Of a DNA stretch of 64,000 bases, positions 8,003-17,102 are shown piece by piece (positions within the stretch are counted from its first letter, which is position 1; every line of letters begins with the position of its first letter). A program made the translations under genes and the position numbers. Where the stretch lies: assembly GCA_021647585.1 (NCBI GenBank), contig JAKIUK010000004.1, positions 1 through 64,000 on the forward strand. The letters are read 5' to 3'. The notes below the pieces were generated by a model, which saw only the letters and a program-made list of their open reading frames with translations, ran no database searches and was not told the origin of the DNA. Origin of the DNA: Methylococcaceae bacterium (lineage in GTDB: Bacteria > Pseudomonadota > Gammaproteobacteria > Methylococcales > Methylomonadaceae).

Positions 8003-8650
8003 GTGACAACACCAATGGAAATAAGCCCAAACCCGTTAGGCAATCGTTTTAGAAGTTATCTTCCTGTTATTATCGATATCGAAACTGCGGGCTTTAATGC
8101 TAAAAAAAATCCGTTATTGGAAATAGCAGCAGTGATAGTAGAGCCCGATGATCAGGGGTTATTGCAATTAACAGAAACGCATGCATGTAATGTAGTCCCT
8201 TTTAATGGTTCTGACTTAGATGAAGCTGCATTAAAATTTACGGGTATAGATCCATATCACCCATTTCGTATGGCTATTGATGAAAAAGAGGCACTAAGCA
8301 AAATTTTTAAGCCCGTAAAAGTTGCAATCAAACGAAATGAATGTACCAGAGCGATTCTGGTCGGACACAACCCAGCTTTTGACATTAATTTTTTAAATGC
8401 TGCTATAGAAAGAACTCAAATTAAACGTAGTCCTTTTCACCCTTTCAGTAGTTTTGATACTGCGACTCTGGGTGGCCTGGCCTATGGTCAAACAGTGCTA
8501 GCAAAAGTTGCCAAAGCGGCTGAACTAGAATGGGATAGTGATAAGGCACATTCAGCAATTTATGATGCCGAACAAACTGCAAGACTGTTTTGTATGATTG
8601 TAAATCGCTGGAAAGAACTTGAAGACTTTGAAAAAAGTCAGCAAATTTGA
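8003..8650 (+). CDS. rnt: Ribonuclease T (DEDDh exoribonuclease)
   Basis: A 215-residue DEDDh 3'-5' exonuclease that trims the CCA ends of tRNA and matures 5S and 23S rRNA. Catalytic residues are visible in IIDIETAGFN (Asp, Glu), GHNPAFDINFLNAA (Asp) and HSAIYDAEQTA (His, Asp); FSSFDTATLGGLAYGQTVLAKV is characteristic of RNase T rather than the DnaQ proofreading subunit. GTG at 8003 is used here; ATG at 8015 (MEISPNPLGNRF) is equally possible and neither has a clear ribosome site. The neighbour grxD is convergent; rnt-grxD adjacency is common in Gammaproteobacteria. Confidence 0.93.
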   Translation: MTTPMEISPNPLGNRFRSYLPVIIDIETAGFNAKKNPLLEIAAVIVEPDDQGLLQLTETHACNVVPFNGSDLDEAALKFTGIDPYHPFRMAIDEKEALSKIFKPVKVAIKRNECTRAILVGHNPAFDINFLNAAIERTQIKRSPFHPFSSFDTATLGGLAYGQTVLAKVAKAAELEWDSDKAHSAIYDAEQTARLFCMIVNRWKELEDFEKSQQI

Positions 8651-8666
8651 AGTCATAAATTAAAAA

Positions 8667-8698
8667 GCAAAAGGCAAAACTTTAATTCTGCCTTTTGC
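8667..8698. terminator. Bidirectional terminator between rnt and grxD
   Basis: A perfect 10-bp stem, GCAAAAGGCA (8667-8676) and TGCCTTTTGC (8689-8698), with a 12-base loop. A run of A precedes it and a run of T follows it, so it can end transcripts from both convergent genes. Confidence 0.85.
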
Positions 8699-8707
8699 CT
8701 CAGGTTT

Positions 8708-9037
8708 TTAACTTTCCTTAGTTTCTTTAGTTGCCGCTGCAACCATGCCTTCCAACTCACCTTTGTTGTATAAGTCCATAATAATGTCACAGCCTCCAAC
8801 CAATTCTCCATCAATATAGAGCTGAGGATAAGTAGGCCAATTAGAATATTCTTTAAGCGCCTCTCTTACTTCAAGGTCTTCAAAAATATTGATATACATA
8901 AATTGGGTATTGCAGGCTTTTAATGCCTGAACTACCTGGGAAGAAAAACCACACTGTGGAAAATCCGGTGAGCCTTTCATATATAATACAACTGGGTGAC
9001 TTCCTAGTTGATCTTTAATTCGTTCTATAACATCCAT
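8708..9037 (-). CDS. grxD: Monothiol glutaredoxin, Grx4 family
   Basis: A 109-residue monothiol glutaredoxin that binds a glutathione-ligated [2Fe-2S] cluster and delivers it to acceptor proteins. The active site CGFS is in SPDFPQCGFSSQVVQAL near residue 29; the glutathione-binding NWPTYPQLYIDGELVGGCDI stretch is complete. Length is normal for the family. ATG at 9037 is the only sensible start. It is transcribed alone and ends at the shared terminator with rnt. Confidence 0.96.
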   Translation of the reverse strand: MDVIERIKDQLGSHPVVLYMKGSPDFPQCGFSSQVVQALKACNTQFMYINIFEDLEVREALKEYSNWPTYPQLYIDGELVGGCDIIMDLYNKGELEGMVAAATKETKES

Positions 9038-9119
9038 TACTGATTACTCAAAAAATAAAAACCCAGTAATTTTATCAAGTTTTCGAGAATAGCAAAACTT
9101 ATTCTCAAAAAAACAGTAC

Positions 9120-9285
9120 CTAGGAGGCTGTCCGAGAATAGAAAAACCTACTGCGGAAAAGCTATTTTGGCCAGATTCTCCGTTCATTTTCGTTAAATAA
9201 CCCATTATTCGCCTCAAATGAATGAAAAATCTGACTCAAAATGCCTTTCCCTCGCTACGGTTTCTATTCTCGGACAGCCTCCTAG
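9120..9285. mobile_element. Miniature inverted-repeat element with CTAG target duplication
   Basis: Perfect 25-bp inverted ends (9120-9144 and 9261-9285), outermost bases CTAGGAGGCTGTCCGAGAAT. If the flanking CTAG copies (9120-9123 and 9282-9285) are the target duplication, the element is 158 bp (9124-9281). No gene is inside. It lies between grxD and the argD promoter. The parent transposase is not identified. Confidence 0.8.
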
Positions 9286-9297
9286 CAAAACTATTTC

Positions 9298-9325
9298 TTG
9301 CCTGAAAATACGGTACAGTTATAAT
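9298..9325 (+). promoter_or_regulatory. Candidate sigma-70 promoter for argD-argF
   Basis: TTGCCT at 9298-9303 and TATAAT at 9320-9325 with a 16-bp spacer, about 30 bases before the first possible argD start. The promoter begins only about 12 bases after the miniature element, so the insertion replaced whatever regulatory DNA lay upstream. Confidence 0.6.
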
Positions 9326-9355
9326 AAAAGGTTTTTTCACGAGCCATGAACTTTA

Positions 9356-10558
9356 TTGCTTCAACAATCAAAGTACACTACAACAATGACTAGCCATATT
9401 ATGCCTACATACGGACGTTTACCTGTTATCTTTGAGAAAGGGCAAGGTGCCTGGCTATGGGATCAAAATAACACTCGTTACTTTGATGCCCTGTCCGGTA
9501 TAGCGGTGTGTAATCTGGGGCATGCTCACCCCGCTATTCATAATGCTATTTGTAAGCAAAGTGAAAAACTTTTACATACTTCCAATTTGTATGGAGTAGC
9601 CAGCCAAGAACAATTAGCCGACCAATTAATCAGAAAAAGCGGTATGGATAATGTTTTTTTCTGTAACTCAGGTGCTGAAGCAAATGAAGCCGCAATTAAG
9701 ATCGCAAGGCTTTACGGGCATCAACAAGGAATTGATAACCCCTGTATTTTGGTCATGAAAAAAAGTTTTCATGGTAGAACCATGGCGACTCTTAGTGCAA
9801 CTGGAAACAAAAAAATTCAGCACGGATTTTCTCCTTTGCTCGAGGGCTTTCAGTTTGTTCCGTTTAATGATACAAATGCAATAATTAATGCTATCAAACA
9901 AAATAGCAACATTGTCGCTGTTTTTGTTGAGCCAATACAAGGCGAAGGAGGCATAAACATTCCTGCATCTGACTTCCTTAACCAGATTCGTACAATTTGT
10001 ACTGAGCATCATTTGTTAATGATGTTGGACGAGATTCAGACAGGTATAGGCCGTACTGGAAAATTTCTTGCATATCAGCACAATGATATTATTCCAGATG
10101 TATGTACTTTGGCTAAAGCTCTAGGCAATGGTGTACCAATTGGAGCCTGTCTTGCGCATGGTACAGCAGCAACATTATTAACAGCGGGTAAACATGGCTC
10201 AACATTTGGTGGAAACCCTTTAGCATGCAGTGCCGCACTTGCAGTATTAGAGACCCTGGAGCAAGAAAATATTATTGAACAGGTTGAAGCTAAAGGCGCC
10301 CTGATCAATTCAATGCTAACAAGCTTTCTAAAGAATAATCATGCGGTTACCAATATTAGAAACAAGGGGTTAATGATAGGATTAGATCTCTATATGCCCA
10401 GTATAGAGCTGGTAAAACTAGCACTAGAAAAAGGCTTGCTGATTAATGTAACAGCTGAAAGCACAATACGCTTGTTACCTCCACTAATCATTACTACAGA
10501 ACAAATTGAATATCTGACAAGTAATTTATCAGAACTCATTCATGAATTTACACAATAA
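9356..10558 (+). CDS. argD: Acetylornithine (and probably succinyldiaminopimelate) aminotransferase
   Basis: A class-III PLP aminotransferase of arginine synthesis, converting N-acetylglutamate semialdehyde to N-acetylornithine. Motifs: YFDALSGIAVCNLGHAHP, FFCNSGAEANEAAIKIARLYG, KKSFHGRTMATLSATG, VEPIQGEGG, MLDEIQTGIGRTGKF, and the Schiff-base lysine in CTLAKALGNGVPIGA near residue 258. TTG at 9356 is the longest reading; ATG at 9386 (MTSHIMPTYGRLPV) gives the usual family length and is more likely biologically. argF follows 12 bases later, so the two form an operon. Confidence 0.93.
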   Translation: MLQQSKYTTTMTSHIMPTYGRLPVIFEKGQGAWLWDQNNTRYFDALSGIAVCNLGHAHPAIHNAICKQSEKLLHTSNLYGVASQEQLADQLIRKSGMDNVFFCNSGAEANEAAIKIARLYGHQQGIDNPCILVMKKSFHGRTMATLSATGNKKIQHGFSPLLEGFQFVPFNDTNAIINAIKQNSNIVAVFVEPIQGEGGINIPASDFLNQIRTICTEHHLLMMLDEIQTGIGRTGKFLAYQHNDIIPDVCTLAKALGNGVPIGACLAHGTAATLLTAGKHGSTFGGNPLACSAALAVLETLEQENIIEQVEAKGALINSMLTSFLKNNHAVTNIRNKGLMIGLDLYMPSIELVKLALEKGLLINVTAESTIRLLPPLIITTEQIEYLTSNLSELIHEFTQ

Positions 10559-10570
10559 CTGCAATTTATT

Positions 10571-11470
10571 ATGCAACCAAGACATTTTATTAGCTTGCTA
10601 GACTTAACTAGCCATGAATTTCGTGATTTAATTAATAGAGCGATAGATTTAAAAAATAACAGAAACCCTGACCACCAACCTTTAAAAGGTCAAGTTTTAG
10701 CAATGATTTTTGAAAAGTCATCAACACGCACTCGCATTTCGTTTGAAGCAGGTATGACTCACTTTGGAGGGAGTGCTCTTTTTTTATCTCCTAGAGATAC
10801 ACAGTTAGGGCGAGGAGAGCCATTGCAAGACAGTGCAAAAGTTATTTCCAGCATGGTGGATTGCATCATGTTACGTACTTTTTCTCATGAAACAGTGACT
10901 ACTTTTGCAAAATATTCCAGCGTTCCTGTGATTAATGGTTTAACCGAACTCTTGCATCCATGCCAGTTATTGGCAGATATGCAGGCATATTTTGAACATA
11001 GAGGCGAACTTAAAGGTAAAACTGTTACATGGGTGGGTGATGGTAATAATATGTGTCACTCCTATATCAATGCAGCTTGTGTTCTTGATTTTAAACTTAA
11101 TATTGCCTGCCCTGATGGATATTTTCCTAATCAAGCCATTGTTGAAGCAGCAGGAGATCGTATCTCATTTTTCAATACTACAGAATTGGCAGCTGAAAAT
11201 TCTGATTTAGTGGTAACTGATGTATGGGCCAGTATGGGACAAGAGGAAGAACAAAAAAAACGTGAGATAGCGTTTAAAAATTATCAAGTCACATCCTCAA
11301 CTATGCAGGCTGCCAATAACGATGCTGTTTTTATGCATTGTCTTCCTGCTCATAGAGGTGAAGAAGTTACAGCAGAAGTCATTGATGGCCCACAAAGCAT
11401 TGTTTTTGATGCTGCAGAAAATCGCTTGCATGCTCAAAAGGCGCTGCTTGAATTTTTGCTTTGTAAATAA
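10571..11470 (+). CDS. argF: Ornithine carbamoyltransferase
   Basis: A 299-residue cytosolic enzyme that joins carbamoyl phosphate and ornithine to give citrulline. The carbamoyl-phosphate loop EKSSTRTRISFEAGM is near residue 48, followed by HPCQLLADMQA near 129 and the ornithine-binding FMHCLPAHRGEEV near 257. All key residues are intact. It follows argD by 12 bases; the two are probably co-transcribed from the promoter at about 9300. Confidence 0.96.
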   Translation: MQPRHFISLLDLTSHEFRDLINRAIDLKNNRNPDHQPLKGQVLAMIFEKSSTRTRISFEAGMTHFGGSALFLSPRDTQLGRGEPLQDSAKVISSMVDCIMLRTFSHETVTTFAKYSSVPVINGLTELLHPCQLLADMQAYFEHRGELKGKTVTWVGDGNNMCHSYINAACVLDFKLNIACPDGYFPNQAIVEAAGDRISFFNTTELAAENSDLVVTDVWASMGQEEEQKKREIAFKNYQVTSSTMQAANNDAVFMHCLPAHRGEEVTAEVIDGPQSIVFDAAENRLHAQKALLEFLLCK

Positions 11471-11507
11471 CCGCTACCTGGCTTTAACCCTACAAAAAGG
11501 TTCAAAT

Positions 11508-12179
11508 GTGAAAAAAATATTAATACCTATTATTAGTTTATTGATTATCAGCTTTACTGTTAATGCAAAAACAGTGTATGTAACTGATTCAATGAAATAT
11601 ACACTTAGAAGTAATGAAAGTAATCGTAGCAAAATTTTAAAAATGATGCCGAGTGGAACTTCATTGACTGTTATCAGTGAAAATGCCAACACAGGCTATA
11701 GTAAAGTACGTACTTCAAATGGAACTGTTGGATTTATTTTAACCAGACATACTTTAAACAAACCCATTAGTCGATGGTATCTAAACAAAGCCAATAAAAA
11801 ACTTGAGACATTGCAGCAACAATATGATGCGATTAAACAAGAACTTAGTCAGTTAAAAGGGGATAACAAAGAAACCTTATCGTCCAAAGAATCTTTGTCT
11901 AAAGAACGTGATGTTTTAAGTAAAGAACTAAATGACCTACGTCAAACTGCATCAAATGCTGTGCAATTAAAACATCAACGTGATCAGCTACAGGAACGTG
12001 TTATTTCTGTAGAAAGAGAATTACAACAAGTTAAGCGTGAGAATCAGACGCTTGAAGACAGCACCAATCAAGACTGGTTTTTATATGGTGGGATATTATC
12101 TCTGATTGGTGTTATTTTAGGCTTTATACTTCCAAAACTTAGCTGGCGGCGTAAAACCAGTAATTGGGATACTTTTTAG
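11508..12179 (+). CDS. SH3-domain envelope protein of the TIGR04211/YgiM type
   Basis: A 223-residue membrane-anchored protein. Order: signal peptide (KKILIPIISLLIISFTVNA), a bacterial SH3 domain (KTVYVTDSMKYTLRSNES to VGFILTRHTL), a coiled coil (about residues 75-185, LETLQQQYDAIKQELSQLKG onward), a C-terminal membrane helix (WFLYGGILSLIGVILGFIL) and a short basic tail. The layout matches YgiM-like proteins, thought to bind the cell wall. I chose GTG at 11508 because it follows an AAAGG site and starts the signal peptide; longer frames run through argF. It follows argF by 37 bases and may share its transcript. Confidence 0.85.
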   Translation: MKKILIPIISLLIISFTVNAKTVYVTDSMKYTLRSNESNRSKILKMMPSGTSLTVISENANTGYSKVRTSNGTVGFILTRHTLNKPISRWYLNKANKKLETLQQQYDAIKQELSQLKGDNKETLSSKESLSKERDVLSKELNDLRQTASNAVQLKHQRDQLQERVISVERELQQVKRENQTLEDSTNQDWFLYGGILSLIGVILGFILPKLSWRRKTSNWDTF

Positions 12180-12264
12180 ATTCAAGATATAAGGTAAATT
12201 AAGACACTCGCTGTCAGTTAATTTTTTACTTTACATTTTATATTAATAATTAGGATTTATTTAC

Positions 12265-13956
12265 ATGGCAAATTCAGGGGATAAAAACACCCGCACTTTT
12301 TCATCTTTAGTTGTTGACGGCATGGAACGAGCACCCAGTCGTGCAATGTTACATGCTGTGGGTTTTAAAAATGAGGATTTCAAAAAACCGCAAATTGGTA
12401 TTGCCTCTACATGGAGTATGGTAACGCCCTGCAACATGCACATAAATAACTTGGCGGATCATGCTGCGAAAGGTGTTGACAATGCCAACGGTAAAGCAGT
12501 TATCTTTAATACGATTACTATTTCTGACGGTATTTCCATGGGTACTGAAGGAATGAAATATTCATTGGTATCGCGTGAAGTGATCGCTGATTCAATTGAA
12601 ACTGTAGTGGGCTGTCAAGGTTTTGATGGAATTGTTGCTATCGGTGGCTGTGACAAAAACATGCCGGGCTGTATGATTGGTATAGCAAGATTAAACCGCC
12701 CCAGTGTGTTTGTATACGGAGGAACAATACTACCCGGCTGCCATAAAAAACAAAAATTGGATGTGGTCTCTGTTTTTGAAGCTGTTGGAGCCAGGGCTAA
12801 CAATAAAATTGATGACGCTGAACTGGCTGCAATTGAAGAAAAAGCAATTCCGGGTGCCGGATCGTGTGGTGGTATGTACACTGCAAATACCATGGCATCA
12901 GCTATTGAAGCTTTAGGTATGAGTTTACCTAATAGCTCTGCACAAGCTGCTGTTTCAGCAGATAAACGAGTTGACTGTGAACGTGCGGGCGCAGCTGTAT
13001 TAGAATTATTAAAAAATGATATTAAACCCAGCGATATCATGACCAAAAAAGCATTTGAAAATGCTATTACAATTGTCATTGCTTTAGGTGGCTCAACCAA
13101 TGCTGTCTTACATATATTAGCTATGGCAAATGCCAGCAATGTAGATATTACATTGGATGATTTTACTCGTATCGGTGCACACGTACCTATGCTAGCTGAT
13201 TTAAAACCCAGCGGTCGATATCAAATGGCGGAATTGATTGAAATTGGTGGTATCCAGCCATTAATGAAAATCTTGCTGGATCAAGGCCTACTTCATGGTG
13301 ATTGTTTAACAGTTACGGGTAAAACATTAGCAGAAAATCTGGCAGATGTTAGCCCTTATCCTGATGGTCAGGACATGATCCGTCCTCTGGATAACCCAAT
13401 TAAAAAAGATAGCCATTTAGCCATACTTTATGGCAACTTGGCTACTGAAGGTTCAGTTGCTAAAATTACCGGTAAAGAAGGCTTGGTGTTTACTGGCTCG
13501 GCCAAAGTTTTTGATGCTGAAGAACTGGCCTTACAAAGTATACTTAATGGTGATATAGTTAAGGGCGATGTGATAGTTATTCGCTATGAAGGCCCACAAG
13601 GCGGACCGGGTATGCGTGAAATGCTCTCCCCTACTTCTGCTGTTATGGGAAAAGGGCTGGGACAAGAAGTAGCTTTGATTACTGATGGTCGTTTTTCAGG
13701 TGGAACACATGGTTTTGTGGTTGGACATATTACACCTGAGGCTCATGTTGGCGGTGCTTTAGCTATTGTTGAAAATGGTGATACAATCACCATTGATGCT
13801 GAAAAGAAAGAGCTTATTTTACATCTTGATGACAATGAAATTTCTCAACGCCTTGCGAATTGGCAGCAACCAAAGCCCAGGTATACACGAGGTGTTTTAT
13901 CGAAATATGCAAAGCAGGTTAGCTCTGCATCACTGGGTGCTGTAACAGATAATTAA
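12265..13956 (+). CDS. ilvD: Dihydroxy-acid dehydratase
   Basis: A 563-residue iron-sulfur dehydratase that makes the 2-oxo acid precursors of valine, leucine and isoleucine. Visible family motifs are TPCNMHINNLADHAAKGV (cluster cysteine), CDKNMPGCMIGIAR (second cysteine), GSCGGMYTANTMASAIEALG (third cysteine), GGSTNAVLHILAMA and, near the end, ITDGRFSGGTHGFVVGH. Length is normal. ATG at 12265 follows an AGGA sequence about 10 bases upstream. It appears to have its own promoter region (12180-12264). Confidence 0.97.
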   Translation: MANSGDKNTRTFSSLVVDGMERAPSRAMLHAVGFKNEDFKKPQIGIASTWSMVTPCNMHINNLADHAAKGVDNANGKAVIFNTITISDGISMGTEGMKYSLVSREVIADSIETVVGCQGFDGIVAIGGCDKNMPGCMIGIARLNRPSVFVYGGTILPGCHKKQKLDVVSVFEAVGARANNKIDDAELAAIEEKAIPGAGSCGGMYTANTMASAIEALGMSLPNSSAQAAVSADKRVDCERAGAAVLELLKNDIKPSDIMTKKAFENAITIVIALGGSTNAVLHILAMANASNVDITLDDFTRIGAHVPMLADLKPSGRYQMAELIEIGGIQPLMKILLDQGLLHGDCLTVTGKTLAENLADVSPYPDGQDMIRPLDNPIKKDSHLAILYGNLATEGSVAKITGKEGLVFTGSAKVFDAEELALQSILNGDIVKGDVIVIRYEGPQGGPGMREMLSPTSAVMGKGLGQEVALITDGRFSGGTHGFVVGHITPEAHVGGALAIVENGDTITIDAEKKELILHLDDNEISQRLANWQQPKPRYTRGVLSKYAKQVSSASLGAVTDN

Positions 13957-14304
13957 TAACTCTGTACGTTAGGTAACGCGCAATAAATAACCTACCAGGA
14001 TGCGCAGGATTTTTATTCGTCTTCAAGGCGCAACGGAGGGAGCTTAGCAAGCTATGTAACCGGAGTTGCAACGCAGAATACGAATAAAAAGACTAGTAAG
14101 ACTGCTGGGTTAATTGTTGTGAGTTGCTTTAGGTAAAGCTTTCATGTGTTAAAGTTTTTTACACGACGAATATACTTGTGGCCAGCCAAAATATTATAGC
14201 CTGCCCAACAGTTTCTCACTGTTATTGTTGGGCATGGTGGCTTTGCCCAACTTAATTATCAATTTGCTTTAAGTTAAAACTAAACTGATCTATATCCTAA
14301 TCTC
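13957..14304. repeat. Gene-free stretch with a palindromic repeat and hairpin
   Basis: No gene seen. A palindromic element spans about 14006-14096: TTTTTATTCGT (14010-14020) pairs with ACGAATAAAAA (14080-14090), inside it lies the hairpin AGCTTAGCAAGCT (14041-14053) and two GCAAC-type half repeats. A second hairpin has stem GCCCAACA/TGTTGGGC (14203-14210 and 14226-14233), followed by a third copy of GCCCAAC at 14245. The first looks like a dispersed repeat; the second could terminate ilvD weakly but has no T run. Confidence 0.55.
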
Positions 14305-15612
14305 ATGCCAATCAATCACACAAATTTTGTAAACTGGTTTAGAGATTCAGCCCCTTATATTCATGCTCATCGTAATAAAACATTCGTTATTTGCTTTAGT
14401 GGTGAAGCTGTTGATGAAGAATGTGATAATCTGATTCATGATTTTGCTTTACTTAAAAGTCTCGGCATACGCCTGATTTTAGTTCATGGAATACGTCTGC
14501 AAATTGATCAGAGATTAAAACAGAAGAAAATCATTCCCTGGTTTAATCATAACTTAAGAATTACTGACGATAGCGCCCTTTTATGTGTTAAAGAAGCGGC
14601 TGGACTGGTCCGTGTTGAAATTGAAGCAATGCTTTCTATGGGACTGGCTAATTCTCCGATGGCTGGTGCGAAAATCAAAGTTGCTTCAGGAAACTTTGTT
14701 ATTGCAAGACCACTAGGAATTATTGATGGTGTTGATCATCAACATACCGGTAAAGTTCGTCGTATTGAACATGCGGCTATTCATCAACAGTTAGATCAGG
14801 ATAATGTTGTATTAATTTCCCCTATTGGATATTCCCCTACAGGTGAAATTTTTAATCTTGCTGCGGAACAAGTTGCAACTGAAGTTGCTATTGCGGTACA
14901 AGCAGAAAAATTAATACTGCTCACTGAAGAAAACTGTACATCTCAGCAGAAATTAATTCCACAAATGACTGCTAGTGAAGCGGAACACTTTTTACATAAA
15001 AATACAAACATAGATATCACTCAAACCAGCGCACTAAATGCTGCCATCCAAAGCTGTCAACAAGGTGTTAAGCGCGTTCATTTAATTAATAGAAACATTG
15101 AAGGCGCTTTATTACTGGAACTGTTTACTCGAGATGGTAAAGGAACACTAATTAGTTCTAATCCATTTGAAGAAATTCGTCCGGCGAACCTGGAGGACAT
15201 TGCAGGTATCCTGGAATTAATAAAGCCATTAGAACAGCAAGGCTTATTAGTTAAACGCTCTAGAGAAAAACTGGAAATAGAAATCAATGATTACATCGTC
15301 ATTCAACGTGATGGTCTGATCATCGGTTGTACGGCATTACATCAAATGAATGACAAGCAATCCGCTGAAATAGCATGTCTAGCTATACACACGGATTACC
15401 AAAATTCTGCCCGTGGTAACAGTTTATTAGAACATCTGGTTTCAAAGGCAAAAAGAGAAAAATTGAACAAATTGTTTGTTTTGTCCACCCAGAGTATGCA
15501 TTGGTTTATTGAACGAGGTTTTCAAGTCACTGAAATTGATACGTTACCTGAACAGCGTAAAGAGTTTTACAATTATGAAAGAAACTCTAAAGTGCTTTGC
15601 AAAAGCATATAG
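14305..15612 (+). CDS. argA: N-acetylglutamate synthase, ArgA type
   Basis: A 435-residue fusion typical of ArgA: an N-terminal amino-acid-kinase domain (about 1-285; FVICFSGEAVDEE, LGIRLILVHGIRLQID, SPIGYSPTGEIFNLAAEQVA) that binds the feedback inhibitor arginine, and a C-terminal GNAT domain (about 290-435; IRPANLEDIAGILELIKPLE, EIACLAIHTDYQNSARGNSLLEHL, FVLSTQSMHWFIERGF). It makes N-acetylglutamate, the first intermediate of arginine synthesis. cpdA starts 3 bases after its stop. Confidence 0.94.
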   Translation: MPINHTNFVNWFRDSAPYIHAHRNKTFVICFSGEAVDEECDNLIHDFALLKSLGIRLILVHGIRLQIDQRLKQKKIIPWFNHNLRITDDSALLCVKEAAGLVRVEIEAMLSMGLANSPMAGAKIKVASGNFVIARPLGIIDGVDHQHTGKVRRIEHAAIHQQLDQDNVVLISPIGYSPTGEIFNLAAEQVATEVAIAVQAEKLILLTEENCTSQQKLIPQMTASEAEHFLHKNTNIDITQTSALNAAIQSCQQGVKRVHLINRNIEGALLLELFTRDGKGTLISSNPFEEIRPANLEDIAGILELIKPLEQQGLLVKRSREKLEIEINDYIVIQRDGLIIGCTALHQMNDKQSAEIACLAIHTDYQNSARGNSLLEHLVSKAKREKLNKLFVLSTQSMHWFIERGFQVTEIDTLPEQRKEFYNYERNSKVLCKSI

Positions 15613-15615
15613 AAA

Positions 15616-16401
15616 ATGATGGCACCTCTATTAATTTTTCAGATTACCGATTTACATATCTTTGCTGAACCTGGCAAGACCATGGCAGGTGTTAATACTG
15701 AACATTATTTTCATCAGATCTTAAAATATGCCAATGAAAAACACGGTAGAGCTGACTTGACACTTGTAACGGGTGATTTAGCGCAAGAACCTTGTCATCA
15801 GAGTTACCAAAGAATTTATGCTGAACTCGAAAAATATAAAACAAGAACAATTTGCTTGCCAGGAAATCATGATGACATGGAAGAAATGCACAAAGTCATT
15901 AATGGCAACCTTATTAATTGCAACAAACTGATACAGTTTAAGTATTGGCAAATCATTAGCCTGAATAGTAAAAAATTGGGATCAGAAGGCGGTTATTTAG
16001 CAGCTGAAGAACTTGATTTTTTAACTAACACTTTAAAAAACAGTCCTGATCTCAGTACAGTTATTGCAGTTCATCATCACCCTCTGCCAACAAACAGTGT
16101 GTGGATGGATACCATGATGATAGAAAATAGCAATGAACTGTTTTTAACACTGAAACAATATCCACACGTTAAAGTGATAACTTGCGGTCATATTCATCAA
16201 CAGTTGGAAATCAACAAAGATAATAAATTAATATTAGGAACACCCTCTACCTGTTTTCAGTTTAAACCACTATGCCTTGATTACACGATTGATGAAATGG
16301 AGCCTGCTTATAGAACAATGGAGCTCTATCCTGACGGTAGATTTAGAACAAAACTATATCGTGTACCTTTAGAAATAATTGATGCGGTAATATTCAAATA
16401 A
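15616..16401 (+). CDS. cpdA: 3',5'-cyclic-AMP phosphodiesterase
   Basis: A 261-residue calcineurin-like metallophosphoesterase. The di-metal motifs are intact: FQITDLHIF (DxH), LVTGDLAQE (GD), LPGNHDD (GNHD), AVHHHPLP and CGHIHQQ (GHxH). Together with the length this fits CpdA, which hydrolyses cAMP; other cyclic nucleotides are possible. It starts 3 bases after argA, so the pair is likely co-transcribed. A second methionine follows the first directly and start choice between them is arbitrary. Confidence 0.88.
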   Translation: MMAPLLIFQITDLHIFAEPGKTMAGVNTEHYFHQILKYANEKHGRADLTLVTGDLAQEPCHQSYQRIYAELEKYKTRTICLPGNHDDMEEMHKVINGNLINCNKLIQFKYWQIISLNSKKLGSEGGYLAAEELDFLTNTLKNSPDLSTVIAVHHHPLPTNSVWMDTMMIENSNELFLTLKQYPHVKVITCGHIHQQLEINKDNKLILGTPSTCFQFKPLCLDYTIDEMEPAYRTMELYPDGRFRTKLYRVPLEIIDAVIFK

Positions 16402-16420
16402 ATATCCCTTATTTTAACGT

Positions 16421-16642
16421 TAGGCTAACTTCACAAACGGTGTCATTCCAAGCAACGGGAGGAATCTTGAATTTTAGAGCAACAAAATTTCTCGGTACAC
16501 CACTTCGCAGCTCCTTGTATTACCCTACCTTCTGCATAAACCACATGAACAAGATGAATGCAGAAATATATCTGTCCATACAGTCGTCCCTCTGGTTGAA
16601 ATGACAACCCATTTAAAGTTTGACCTGTGCTTTGTAATTAGT
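16421..16642. repeat. Dispersed inverted-repeat element, copy A
   Basis: One of a family of about 200-bp elements scattered through the window (copies near 16421, 26354, 41384, 42073, 42525, 48462). The left end reads CTAACTTCACAAACGGTGTCATTCC and the right end GGTTGAAATGACA then GACCTGTGCTTTGTAATTAG. Inside are GGAATCTTGAAT and CAACAAAATTTCTC, which pair with each other. No coding content is apparent. Confidence 0.7.
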
Positions 16643-16690
16643 TTTTTTTAAAAGCTGAATTACTACATTTTGTTTCTTATATGTCGTTGC

Positions 16691-16987
16691 TTAAACCTAG
16701 AATAATCAGTTGAACACTGATTTTGAGGGAAATCTGGAAGCAAAAGACAAAGAATCACTTGCAGATAAAGCTTACGCTCCTGCTTACGCCCCTTACCTAC
16801 TTCCATGTAGGCAATGGCCTTCGTCCTTATCAAGAGTGATTCAGCAGTATTTTGCTTCCAGTTTTCTTCACAAAACAGTGTGGCGGCTATGCTTAACCCT
16901 ATGGGTGATAAATATAAACCTTTTTATAAGTATAATATTCATAGGGTTATCTATATACTTAGCGGTCAACTGATTATTTTAGGTTAA
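16691..16987. mobile_element. Miniature inverted-repeat element with TTAA target duplication
   Basis: Inverted ends CCTAGAATAATCAGTTGA (from 16696) and TCAACTGATTATTTTAGG (to 16983) are flanked by TTAA on both sides (16691-16694 and 16984-16987). A second copy of the same end sequence, with a CTGA duplication, lies at 42641-42819. An open frame of 87 codons inside (16710-16973) ends in a hydrophobic stretch but has no recognisable homology and covers the element almost exactly; I treat it as non-genic. Confidence 0.8.
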
Positions 16988-17102
16988 AGACTAAATCACT
17001 GTATTACCTGAAATTAGGTTATTATTTGACTGTAGTTAACTGACTGACTCACTCACGTGTAGCACACATTACCCCCATACTTGGCAATATACTGTTAGAA
17101 CA

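Noticed and set aside
9120..9285. Reading the inverted repeat as a terminator for argD-side transcription
   Set aside because: Arms are 25 bp but separated by about 116 bases, with matching CTAG flanks; this is an inserted element, not a terminator.
16710..16973. 87-codon open frame with hydrophobic end
   Set aside because: It coincides with a miniature inverted-repeat element and shows no homology or ribosome site.
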